Positions 15,649-22,270 of a DNA stretch of 29,258 nucleotides are shown piece after piece. Both the position numbers and the translations under genes were made by a program. Positions within the stretch are counted from its first letter, which is position 1. The number at the start of each line of letters is the position of its first letter. The DNA lies in assembly GCA_964483405.1 (NCBI GenBank), contig CAZABC010000029.1:1-29258 (forward strand). The letters run 5' to 3'. Under the pieces are notes generated by a model. It searched no databases. It saw only the letters and a list, made by a program, of their open reading frames with translations, and had not been told where the DNA came from. The DNA comes from CAZABC01 sp964483405 (GTDB lineage Bacteria; Chloroflexota; Limnocylindria; Limnocylindrales; CSP1-4).

Positions 15649-16545
15649 CTGTCCCGCTCGACGCCACCCCCGCCCCAGTCCCGCAAGGAGCGCCGCGCCG
15701 CCGAGCGCCGCGGCCGTCGCGAGACCGCCCGCCCGTCCGTCGCTGGCCGGTCGCGCGTTTCGGGCGCGACGAAGCCCGCCTGGCAGTCGCCGGCCGTCCT
15801 CACGACGATCGGCGCGCTCATCGTCGGCGCGATCTTCATCGGCGCCGTCCTCTTCTTCCAGAACCAGGACGGTGGCGGCGACGGGACGCTGCCCTTCGGC
15901 CTCCAGGCACCCGCTGACGACATCCCGGCGACCGTCGCCGTCGACGGCTCGACGATGGGCCCGGCGACGGCCCCGGTGCTGCTCGAGGTCTACTCCGACT
16001 TCCAGTGCCCGGCCTGCGGGACCTTCGCGACCGAGACCGAGCCGCTCCTCCGCGAGACGCAGGTGGCGGCCGGCACGCTCCGCATCGTCCACATGGACGC
16101 GGCGTTCCAGGGCCGCCGGGGCGACCCGAGCTACGACGAGTCGGTCGAGGCCGCCGCCGCCGCGCACTGCGCCGGCGAGCAGGGCAGCTTCTGGGAGTAC
16201 CACGACTGGCTCTTCGCCAACCAGGACGGTGAGAACGACGGCGCCTTCCGCGACGAGCGGCTCAAGGCGATCGCTGACGCGATCGGTCTCGACCGGACCG
16301 AGTGGGACGCCTGCCGGGCGACCGGCGAGCAACAGGACGCCGTCATCGCCGCCACCGACGAGGCGGTCGCCAGCGCCGGGGTCAAGGTCACGCCGACCCT
16401 GTTCCTCAACGGGACGAAGTACGAGGGCGCGGTGCCGTACACCGACCTCGCCGCGCTCATCGCCGAGGCAGCCGCGGCGGCCTCGCCGACCCCCTCCGCG
16501 TCGCCCTCGCCGTCCCCGTCCCCGTCCCCGTCGGTCGTCCCGTGA
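15649..16545 (+). CDS. Membrane-anchored DsbA-like thioredoxin, apparent CTG start
   Basis: The 298-residue frame has a basic N-terminus (about residues 12-45), one membrane anchor (residues 53-73), and a DsbA-like domain with FQCPACG (Cys120, Cys123), a helical insert and the cis-proline motif KVTPTLFLNG. It ends in a Ser/Pro repeat tail encoded by near-perfect CGTCCC hexamers (16511-16534). It would oxidise exported thiols and be reoxidised by the VKOR protein next door. From the in-frame stop at 15586 to Met103 at 15955 there is no ATG, GTG or TTG. ATG 15955 would delete the anchor and first strand. CTG 15649 lies eight bases after GGAGG (15636-15640), so it is the likely start. The alternative is a sequencing or assembly error upstream. 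Confidence 0.8.
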   Translation: MSRSTPPPPQSRKERRAAERRGRRETARPSVAGRSRVSGATKPAWQSPAVLTTIGALIVGAIFIGAVLFFQNQDGGGDGTLPFGLQAPADDIPATVAVDGSTMGPATAPVLLEVYSDFQCPACGTFATETEPLLRETQVAAGTLRIVHMDAAFQGRRGDPSYDESVEAAAAAHCAGEQGSFWEYHDWLFANQDGENDGAFRDERLKAIADAIGLDRTEWDACRATGEQQDAVIAATDEAVASAGVKVTPTLFLNGTKYEGAVPYTDLAALIAEAAAAASPTPSASPSPSPSPSPSVVP

Positions 16546-16565
16546 CGGCAACGCCGGTCGCGTGA
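16542..16565 (+). other. Seven-codon mini-frame linking DsbA-like stop to VKOR start
   Basis: GTG 16542 overlaps the DsbA-like stop as GTGA, reads seven codons, and ends at TGA 16563-16565. That stop itself overlaps the VKOR GTG at 16562 as GTGA. The eight bases GTGACGGC occur at both junctions (16542 and 16562). It may relay ribosomes between the two genes or be a by-product of a small duplication. Confidence 0.35.
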
Positions 16566-17026
16566 CGGCGGCTCCCTCCGTGGCATCCGCGCCGGCCTCG
16601 ACGGCCGCCCGCCACCTGGTCCTCGGGCTCGTTCTCGTGGCGGCGGCCGGGCTCGCGATCGCCGGCTATCTGCTGGCCACCCGCCTGCTCGGCGGGCCGC
16701 CGGTCTGCCTGATCGGCGGGGGCTGCGACACGGTCCAATCGAGCGAGTACGCGACGGTCCTCGGGATCCCGGTCGCCGCCTACGGCGTCGCGTTCTCGTC
16801 CGCCGTCGCGGTCGCCGGCATCGCCTGGCTGCGGGCCGGCGACCGGCGGGCGCTCTTCGTCGCCTGGGCCCTCGGCATCGTCGGGACGCTCGGCGTGGCC
16901 TACCTGACGTACCTCGAGCTCTTCGTCATCGAGGCGATCTGCAGCTGGTGCATCGCCTACGCGGTGTCCGTCGTCGCCGGCCTCGTCCTCACCGGGCTGG
17001 CCCTTCGCGCCACGTCCGGCGGCTGA
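16562..17026 (+). CDS. VKOR family disulfide oxidoreductase, DsbA partner
   Basis: This is a 154-residue membrane protein with four helices (about residues 18-43, 70-90, 97-119, 125-148). The two cysteine pairs of bacterial VKOR are present: the loop pair Cys49 and Cys55 in VCLIGGGCDTVQSS, and the quinone-proximal CSWC (Cys127, Cys130) near the last helix. VKOR takes electrons from a DsbA-like protein and passes them to quinone, doing the job of DsbB. The preceding gene encodes that partner. GTG 16562 is chosen because it starts 17 residues before the first helix. Frame +2 remains open far upstream through the DsbA-like gene, but that part is out-of-frame, Arg/Pro-rich and not a protein. Confidence 0.85.
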   Translation: MTAAPSVASAPASTAARHLVLGLVLVAAAGLAIAGYLLATRLLGGPPVCLIGGGCDTVQSSEYATVLGIPVAAYGVAFSSAVAVAGIAWLRAGDRRALFVAWALGIVGTLGVAYLTYLELFVIEAICSWCIAYAVSVVAGLVLTGLALRATSGG

Positions 17027-17053
17027 CCCCCGGGGGCCTCGGCCTCCGGTCAG
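17023..17053. terminator. Bidirectional hairpin containing both stop codons
   Basis: CTGACC (17023-17028) pairs with GGTCAG (17048-17053), and an inner GGGGGC/GCCTCC stem can form around a CTCG loop. The VKOR stop TGA and the SCO stop (minus strand) both lie in the outer stem, the only spacer between these convergent genes. Confidence 0.5.
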
Positions 17054-18645
17054 TCGGTGATCGCCGCGAGGAGCACGTCGATCTCCTCGGTCCCGAAGAC
17101 GCCGGTGACCTTGGAGCGTACGATGCCGTCGCCGTCGACGACGAAGACCCAGGGGACCGAGATCGCGCCCCACGGCCCCTCGCCGATGCCCCACGAGCGC
17201 GCGAGCGGCGCGATGACCGGGTCGGTCAGGTCGCCCTCGAGGACCGGGGTGCCCGAGACGAGCGAGTAGACATACGGCTCGAGGTGGATGAACGCGACGT
17301 CGCGCCAGCGATCGGCCATGTAGCGGGCCATCCCGATCGCCCGGCCGCAGGCCGGCGAGACGCGGAACCGGTACGAGTCGAGGACGATGACGTAGGGCGT
17401 GCCACTCGCCCGCGCGTCGGCGGTCGAGGTCTCCGAGAGTCGCCGGTCGGGCTGAGGGTCGGTCGTGATCGCGGCGAGCTCGGCGACGTCGGCGACGGTG
17501 GGAGTCCGGACGTCCGGGGCCGGCTCGCCGATCGCGGGCGTGTAGCCGGGGTCGAGCGCCGTCACCTCGGTCGAGCCGCCGCGAGCACCGCCGCCCGTCG
17601 CGGCCGCGACGTCGAGCCGCCAGCGTCCAGCGCTCGGGATGTCGAGGTCGGCGAGGAGGTAGTCGCGGCCGAGGCCCGGCGGGCGGACGATCCGGGCGAC
17701 GACGGCCGGTCCGGCCGGCGTCCCATCGAGCGCCGCGAGGGTGACGGTCGCGGTCGCCCCGGTGAGGTCGATCGGCGCGTCGGCGCCGTCGAGCAGGCTG
17801 AGGACGACCGGCGTCCGACCCGCCCAGACCGCGGTCGAGACGACGACCGGTCGGGCGCCGTCGACCGGCAGCGCGGTCGCGTCCGGGGATGCGGACGGGC
17901 TCGGGGCGGCCGAAGGGGTCGGCGACGGGCTCGCGGCCGCGGACGGCGCGGGAGAGCCGTCGGCCGTCGGCGGCGGCAGGGCGGCGAGTGCCGCCAGGAT
18001 GGGCTCCTCGGGCGTCCCGAACGGGAAGTGGGCTCGGAGCATGCCGTCGGCGTCGACGAGGTAGACGTCGGCGGTGTGGGCCATCGCGTAGCCGCTCGCC
18101 GACCCGGTGTCGATCCGGGCGTAGGTGACGCCCCAGGCGTCGGCCGTGGCGCGGATCCGGTCGGGGGACCCGGTCAGGGCGACGTACGGTTCCGGCAGGA
18201 ACTGGAGGTACTCGGCGAGCGCCGCCGGCGTGTCGCGCTCCGGATCGACGCTGACGAACACCATCGTCGGCGGCGCATCCGATGCGCCGATGACCCGGTT
18301 GAGCGTCCCGATCGTCGCCGGGCAGACGTCGGGGCAGTGGGTGTAGCCGAAGAACACGAGGGCCGGCCCCCCGCGGAGCGAGGCGAGGGAGAACGGCCGG
18401 CCGTCCTGGTCGACGAGGTCGAGCGGCGGTGCGCCCCGGACCTGCGGGTAGGCGAACGACGCCGGGTCGGGCGACGGCTCGACGGCGCCGGGCGTGGGGC
18501 CGGCCGCGGTCTCGGCGGGCGGGCCGACGAGGGCGACCGCGACGAGCGCCGCGAGCAGCGCGCCGACGGCGAGGAGGGCGATGGCGCCGACGATCGCCCA
18601 GCGCCGGTCGACCGGCGCTGGGCGGGACGCGGGGTGGTCGGTCAC
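17050..18645 (-). CDS. SCO1/SenC copper protein fused to further domains
   Basis: The protein has 531 residues. After an N-terminal membrane anchor (about 16-40), residues 70-225 form a SCO domain with CPDVC (Cys104, Cys108) and the third copper ligand His190 in AMAHTADVY. SCO proteins deliver copper to CuA of cytochrome oxidase or to nitrous oxide reductase. A Ser/Pro-rich linker (228-255) leads to a beta-rich FixH/YtkA-like region (about 262-350). Residues 375-531 look like a second thioredoxin-type fold (YVIVLDSYRFRVSPACGRA ... VPWVFVVDGDGIV), but where CxxC is expected there is SPAC, with a single cysteine. SCO proteins normally stop near 200 residues. It overlaps the PCu(A)C stop by four bases and so forms a copper-delivery operon with it. 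Confidence 0.85.
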   Translation of the reverse strand: MTDHPASRPAPVDRRWAIVGAIALLAVGALLAALVAVALVGPPAETAAGPTPGAVEPSPDPASFAYPQVRGAPPLDLVDQDGRPFSLASLRGGPALVFFGYTHCPDVCPATIGTLNRVIGASDAPPTMVFVSVDPERDTPAALAEYLQFLPEPYVALTGSPDRIRATADAWGVTYARIDTGSASGYAMAHTADVYLVDADGMLRAHFPFGTPEEPILAALAALPPPTADGSPAPSAAASPSPTPSAAPSPSASPDATALPVDGARPVVVSTAVWAGRTPVVLSLLDGADAPIDLTGATATVTLAALDGTPAGPAVVARIVRPPGLGRDYLLADLDIPSAGRWRLDVAAATGGGARGGSTEVTALDPGYTPAIGEPAPDVRTPTVADVAELAAITTDPQPDRRLSETSTADARASGTPYVIVLDSYRFRVSPACGRAIGMARYMADRWRDVAFIHLEPYVYSLVSGTPVLEGDLTDPVIAPLARSWGIGEGPWGAISVPWVFVVDGDGIVRSKVTGVFGTEEIDVLLAAITD

Positions 18646-19088
18646 ATGCCCTCGCCTTCTCGGACCTCGGCCGTGACCTTGACCTCGCCAGCCCCCTCGA
18701 ACTCGAGGGTGATCTCGATCTCCTCGCCGACGACGAGGTCGCCGGTCAGGTCGATGAGCATGACGTGATAGCCGCCCGGCTCGAGCTTCACGGTGCCGCC
18801 GGCGGGGATGTCGATCCGCTCGACCGGCTGCATCCCCATCGCCCCGCCCGACTCGACCGTCTCGTGGATCTCGACGGTCGTCGCGGCGGGCGACGTCGCG
18901 CCGATGAGCGCGTCGGCCTCGTCGCCGCCGGTGATCGTCATGTAGGCGGCTCCGGCTCGGTCCATCCCCATCGACGGGCGGGCCCAGGCGTCGGCGACGG
19001 TCGGCTTCGCCCCCGCGTCCGAGCAGGCGGCGATCGTCGTCGCGACGAGCGCGGCGATGGTGGCCATAGCGAACATCCGGCGGATCAT
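18642..19088 (-). CDS. PCu(A)C-type periplasmic copper chaperone lipoprotein
   Basis: This 148-residue protein has a signal peptide and lipobox IAAC (Cys22). The single beta-barrel domain carries the copper(I) ligands of the DUF461/PCu(A)C family: Met40, Met50, His75 in EIHE, MGM at 84-86, and His108/Met110 in GGYHVML. These proteins hand copper(I) to CuA sites or cooperate with SCO proteins, and the SCO gene follows with a four-base overlap. The ATG at 19088 has AGGAG eight bases upstream. Earlier in-frame codons (to 19607) run through the hairpins and the nitrite reductase gene and are rejected. Confidence 0.88.
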   Translation of the reverse strand: MIRRMFAMATIAALVATTIAACSDAGAKPTVADAWARPSMGMDRAGAAYMTITGGDEADALIGATSPAATTVEIHETVESGGAMGMQPVERIDIPAGGTVKLEPGGYHVMLIDLTGDLVVGEEIEITLEFEGAGEVKVTAEVREGEGM

Positions 19089-19112
19089 GGTGGTCACTCC
19101 TCGAGGGCGGAC

Positions 19113-19131
19113 GATGTCCCCGGGGGACATC
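19113..19131. promoter_or_regulatory. 19-bp palindrome, candidate copper-responsive operator
   Basis: GATGTCCCCGGGGGACATC is a perfect 9-1-9 palindrome. It begins 24 bases upstream of the PCu(A)C start codon, just before its ribosome binding site. G/C runs flanked by A/T-containing arms are the style of CsoR/RcnR-family operators. No CsoR gene is in the window, so the regulator is inferred. Confidence 0.5.
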
Positions 19132-19150
19132 CCCGGCGATGGACGTGCCG

Positions 19151-19178
19151 CCAGGCGTCGCCGTGACGCGACGCCTGG
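19151..19178. terminator. 11-bp hairpin downstream of the nitrite reductase
   Basis: CCAGGCGTCGC and GCGACGCCTGG form a perfect 11-base-pair stem with a six-base loop (19162-19167). It is the second of two strong hairpins between the nitrite reductase and PCu(A)C genes. There is no U-tract. Confidence 0.5.
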
Positions 19179-19232
19179 TCGATGGTGCCGCAGGTCGCCG
19201 ATCCCTGCACGGGCCGAACGTCCTCGGCTGGG

Positions 19233-19278
19233 TCGCCGGACGCCGCCCGGCTGCGAGGTTCCGGGCGGCGTCCGGCGA
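19233..19278. terminator. 18-bp perfect hairpin after the nitrite reductase stop
   Basis: An 18-base arm (19233-19250, beginning TCGCCGGACG) is perfectly repeated in inverse at 19261-19278, around a ten-base loop CTGCGAGGTT. It starts 15 bases after the nitrite reductase stop codon on the minus strand. Such a stable GC stem would end or protect the transcript even without a U-tract. Confidence 0.65.
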
Positions 19279-19293
19279 TGGGGGTGGGACGCG

Positions 19294-20688
19294 CTAGTTC
19301 TTGGGGTCCCCGTCGCCGGCCTGGAAGAGGCCGAGCGCGCCACGACCCGGGAAGTTGAAGGCGTGGGTGACGATCGGGTAGAGCCCGTCCTCGGCCGTCG
19401 TGAACTCGACGATCGCGCCCTGGGCCGGAGCGAGGTCCACGGCCTGTGAGCCCCAGTTGCCCTCGTTGCCGCGGGCCAGGACCACCCCCTCCTTGATGAC
19501 GGTGTCGAAGATCGTCCCGACGACGTGGAACGAGCTGTCGATGCTCGGTCCGGCATCGAGGACGAAGACCCGGACCCGCTTGCCCGTGTCGACCTTGATC
19601 GGAGCATCGACGTACTGCGCCGCGACCCCGTTGAAGACGACCCAATCGGGCGACGGCGCGCCGGCCGCGGCCTTCGTCAGATCGGTGACCTGCGCCTGCT
19701 CGCCGAAGTACCACTCGCTCTGGACGAGGGCGAACTCATGGTCGACGGCCGGGAGGCCCTCCTTCGGCTCGACGATGACCATCCCGAACATGCCGTTGGC
19801 GATGTGGTGGAGCGCCGGCGCGGTCCCGCAGTGGTACATCCAGACGCCCGCGTAGTCCGCCCGCCACTCGTAGATCTTCTCCTCGCCCGGGTCGATCGAG
19901 GTCATCTCGTCGTTCCAGGCCACCTGGCTCGAATGGAAGTCGACGCTGTGGGGCAGCTGGCTCGTCGCCGGGTTGACGAGCCGGACCCGGATCGAGTCGC
20001 CGACCTTGACCCGGATCGTCGGCCCCGGGACCGCCCCGTCGAACGTCCAGACGGCGATCTGGTAGCCGGGGGCGACGGTCATGAGCTTCTCCTCGATCGT
20101 GAGGACGATCTCGTGGGTCTCGCCCTCGAGGCGCTCCGGCGCGGCGGGATCGAAGGTGACGGGAGCCGGAGCGTTGGGGTCGGGCGACGGGAGGACCGCC
20201 CCGGGGCCGCCGTGGTCGCCGTCGTCGGTGCCGCTGCCGCTGCCGTAGCCGGCGACGAGGACCTCGCCCTTCATCCCGGCCTGCTCGTGGCCGGGGATAG
20301 AGCAGATGAACGTCATGCCCGCGTCGGGGATCGTGACCTCGCCCTCGACGGTCTGGCCAGCCTGGGCCGTCAGCTTGGTGCCGTCGGCGAACGTGATGTC
20401 GTGGACGAGGGCCCCGGTGTTCACGAACTTGACGGTGTAGGTCCCGGCGGACGCGACCTCGGTCTGGGCCGGCTTGAACCCGAGGTCGAACGCCTCGATC
20501 GCGATCGTTCCCTCGGACTGACCGGGAGCCCCCGGGCTGGCCGGGGCGGGTGACCCGGCCGTGGCCGTCAGCGGGCTGAACGTCCAGGTCGGTCGGCCGC
20601 CCGTCGCACAGGCGGCCGTCGCGACGGCGACGAGCGCGACCAGCGCGACGAGCGCAGCCAGGGATCGGGGTCGATGGGGATCGCGCAT
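19294..20688 (-). CDS. nirK: Copper nitrite reductase with extra N-terminal cupredoxin domain
   Basis: This is a 464-residue lipoprotein (lipobox TAAC, Cys27). Residues 60-147 form a cupredoxin with a complete type 1 copper site: His96, Cys129, His134 and Met139. A Gly/Asp/Pro linker leads to a two-domain NirK core. There the type 1 site is His247, Cys287, His294 or His295, and Met300; the type 2 catalytic site is His252, His286 and His442, with Asp250 and His388 as the active-site pair. All needed ligands are present, so reduction of nitrite to NO is expected outside the membrane. The extra domain probably docks or relays electrons. An Rrf2 regulator gene and an Rrf2-style operator lie upstream. 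ATG 20688 has GAGGA seven bases before it. A non-denitrifying multicopper oxidase is less likely because the HSVDFH and YHC motifs match NirK. Confidence 0.88.
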   Translation of the reverse strand: MRDPHRPRSLAALVALVALVAVATAACATGGRPTWTFSPLTATAGSPAPASPGAPGQSEGTIAIEAFDLGFKPAQTEVASAGTYTVKFVNTGALVHDITFADGTKLTAQAGQTVEGEVTIPDAGMTFICSIPGHEQAGMKGEVLVAGYGSGSGTDDGDHGGPGAVLPSPDPNAPAPVTFDPAAPERLEGETHEIVLTIEEKLMTVAPGYQIAVWTFDGAVPGPTIRVKVGDSIRVRLVNPATSQLPHSVDFHSSQVAWNDEMTSIDPGEEKIYEWRADYAGVWMYHCGTAPALHHIANGMFGMVIVEPKEGLPAVDHEFALVQSEWYFGEQAQVTDLTKAAAGAPSPDWVVFNGVAAQYVDAPIKVDTGKRVRVFVLDAGPSIDSSFHVVGTIFDTVIKEGVVLARGNEGNWGSQAVDLAPAQGAIVEFTTAEDGLYPIVTHAFNFPGRGALGLFQAGDGDPKN

Positions 20689-20734
20689 CGGTCGGTCCTC
20701 GCAACCTTCGGGCCGGCGGGAGCCCGCTGGCGCC

Positions 20735-20757
20735 GAATACTGACTTACTTGGTATTC
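20735..20757. promoter_or_regulatory. Rrf2-family type operator upstream of nirK
   Basis: GAATAC (20735-20740) and GTATTC (20752-20757) are perfect inverted arms around 11 bases (TGACTTACTTG). ATAC..GACT....GTAT resembles sites bound by IscR/NsrR/RsrR proteins. It lies 47-69 bases before the nirK start, just downstream of the Rrf2 gene, in one of the few AT-rich patches of the window. Confidence 0.7.
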
Positions 20758-20855
20758 GTTCTACCCCGGAGATACGCGGCTGCCATGGGCCATTCGGCCC
20801 GTTCTTCCTCGGATCCCGCGTCGCGCCGGGTCTCCGGCGCTCCTCGGCGCGTGGG

Positions 20856-21302
20856 TCAGGGACGGCGTTCCGCGACCCCGCCGTCGAAGGTCTCGTAGAC
20901 CTGGGCCACGTCCGCCAGGGTGGCCCGCCCGAGGTGGTCGAGGACCGCTTCCTGGGCCCCGGCGAACACGGGATGGACGGCGCAGTAGCCGTCCCGGCCG
21001 CAGGGTCCGCCACGGAGGACGCAGGTCTGGCGGCGGGTATCACCCTCGGCGGCTTCGACGATCCGGAGGAGCGTGACCCGCTCGGGGGCGTCGACCAGGC
21101 GGTACCCGCCGCGGCGGCCGGCGTGGGCGACGACGAGGTCCGCGCCGACGAGGTCGCGCATCACCTGCGGCAGGAAGCGCGGCGGGATGGCCATCCGCTC
21201 GGCGATCCGCCGGACGCTCTGGTAGCCGTCGTCATCGGGCACCGCGAGGGCGATCATCGCCCGGACGGCGTAGTCGGCGCGATGGGTCAGCTCAAGTCGC
21301 AC
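20856..21302 (-). CDS. Rrf2-family Fe-S transcription regulator (NsrR-like)
   Basis: The 148-residue protein starts VRLELTHRADYAVRAMIALA, the standard Rrf2 N-terminal helix, followed by a winged helix with IPPRFLPQVMRDLVGADLV and the wing GRRGGYRL. Three cysteines in the cluster loop (Cys94, Cys101, Cys107) can hold a 2Fe-2S or 4Fe-4S cluster; the first gap is six residues rather than the usual five. NsrR senses NO and controls nitrite/NO genes, and nirK lies 167 bases downstream on the same strand behind a matching operator, which fits. RsrR-like redox sensing is the alternative. GTG 21302 is the only start that gives the normal N-terminus; the long upstream extension is not Rrf2. Confidence 0.85.
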   Translation of the reverse strand: MRLELTHRADYAVRAMIALAVPDDDGYQSVRRIAERMAIPPRFLPQVMRDLVGADLVVAHAGRRGGYRLVDAPERVTLLRIVEAAEGDTRRQTCVLRGGPCGRDGYCAVHPVFAGAQEAVLDHLGRATLADVAQVYETFDGGVAERRP

Positions 21303-21359
21303 CCCGACAGTGTGCCTTTCCCCGACCGGGCGATGGAGGGCCGATCGGCCATGCCGTCC

Positions 21360-21394
21360 GGCCCGACCGTCCCGTCGGAGTACCGGGTCGGGCC
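21360..21394. repeat. 9-bp inverted repeat in divergent intergenic region
   Basis: GGCCCGACC (21360-21368) and GGTCGGGCC (21386-21394) can pair across 17 bases. The region 21303-21580 between the divergent Rrf2 and zinc-ribbon genes also has GGCCGATCGGCC (21339-21350), a perfect 12-base palindrome. The role is unknown; palindromes of this sort are common in very GC-rich DNA. Confidence 0.3.
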
Positions 21395-21580
21395 CTGACC
21401 ATCGTCTGGCTTCCATCGGGCGGGCCGTCTGCGACCGTATGGGCACGGTCCCGCGCGTGCCGGCCGGCGCGCGCTCGACCCCGTCGATCGGGAGACTCGA
21501 TGGCCCTGCCGCTCCTCCGAGGACGGACGGCCCAGCCCGCTCGCGGCCCGATGGAGATCGGCGTCGAGGGCGCCCGGACG

Positions 21581-22270
21581 ATGAGCTGCCCGACATGCGC
21601 GAGGCCGCTCGCGTTCGATGCGCCTCGCTGCCCGGGCTGCGGGACCTACCTGCTGCTCGGGGTCCCGGCCAAGCGGGCCGGCATCTTCCTCGTGTCCGGG
21701 GCGGTCATCGGGCTCGTCGTCGGGGGCTCGCTGATCGGCAGCGTCGTGGCAGCCCGGTTCGCCGTCGTCGACGGCGCGGCCGCCCCGGCGGCGCCGGCCG
21801 TCGTCACCGGCGGGACGACGCCCGTCGCCCCGGTCGCGCCCGGGGACGAGCCGGCGTCGGCGGTCCCGGCGGCGGTCCAGGCGGCTCTCCGCCAGGCGAT
21901 CGCGATGAACGGCCGCCTCGCTGCGACGACCGTGACCCTCCGCGCGGCCCTCGAGGCCGACCAGCTCGACACGTACGCGATCGCGACGCTCCTCCGCTCG
22001 GTCACGGCCGACGCGGCGATCGGCGCGACGGCCTCGACCCGCCTGGAGTCGTGGGACGGGGCGGCGACGCTCGGACCCGAGCTCGCCGGCGCCTATGGCC
22101 GGATCCGGGCGGTCGCCCGCGACGGCCTCGCCGCGCGGCTGTCGAACGAGCCGGCCTACCGCGCCGCCGCGGCCGCGATGCTCGACGAGCTCGCCGCGCT
22201 CGCGGGGCTCGACGCTTCGGCCCGGGCGCTCGCGGCCGAGGCCGGCATCGAGGTCCCGGCCGCGCCCTGA
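21581..22270 (+). CDS. Zinc-ribbon single-pass membrane protein of unknown function
   Basis: I do not recognise this gene. The 229-residue product opens with a zinc ribbon (MSCPTC...CPGCG, Cys3, Cys6, Cys17, Cys20), followed by one membrane helix (about 31-56), a Pro/Ala/Thr linker (60-95) and an Ala/Leu-rich helical region to the C-terminus. ATG 21581 is chosen because the zinc ribbon starts at once and GAGGG lies ten bases upstream. ATGs at 21500 and 21551 are in frame but add residues without features. Its last 115 bases overlap the converging lipoprotein gene. The ribbon-plus-helix layout suggests a membrane sensor or assembly factor, but no function is claimed. Confidence 0.6.
   Translation: MSCPTCARPLAFDAPRCPGCGTYLLLGVPAKRAGIFLVSGAVIGLVVGGSLIGSVVAARFAVVDGAAAPAAPAVVTGGTTPVAPVAPGDEPASAVPAAVQAALRQAIAMNGRLAATTVTLRAALEADQLDTYAIATLLRSVTADAAIGATASTRLESWDGAATLGPELAGAYGRIRAVARDGLAARLSNEPAYRAAAAAMLDELAALAGLDASARALAAEAGIEVPAAP

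Noticed and set aside
16511..16534. Tandem CGTCCC repeats as a possible minisatellite or regulatory repeat
   Set aside because: They are in frame and encode the Ser/Pro tail of the DsbA-like protein; similar Ser/Pro linkers recur in other exported proteins of the window.
15590..17026. A single 478-codon protein covering the DsbA-like and VKOR genes
   Set aside because: Only the last 154 codons are protein-like (VKOR). The rest is out of frame with the DsbA domain, which reads in another frame from 15649 with a CPAC site and cis-proline.
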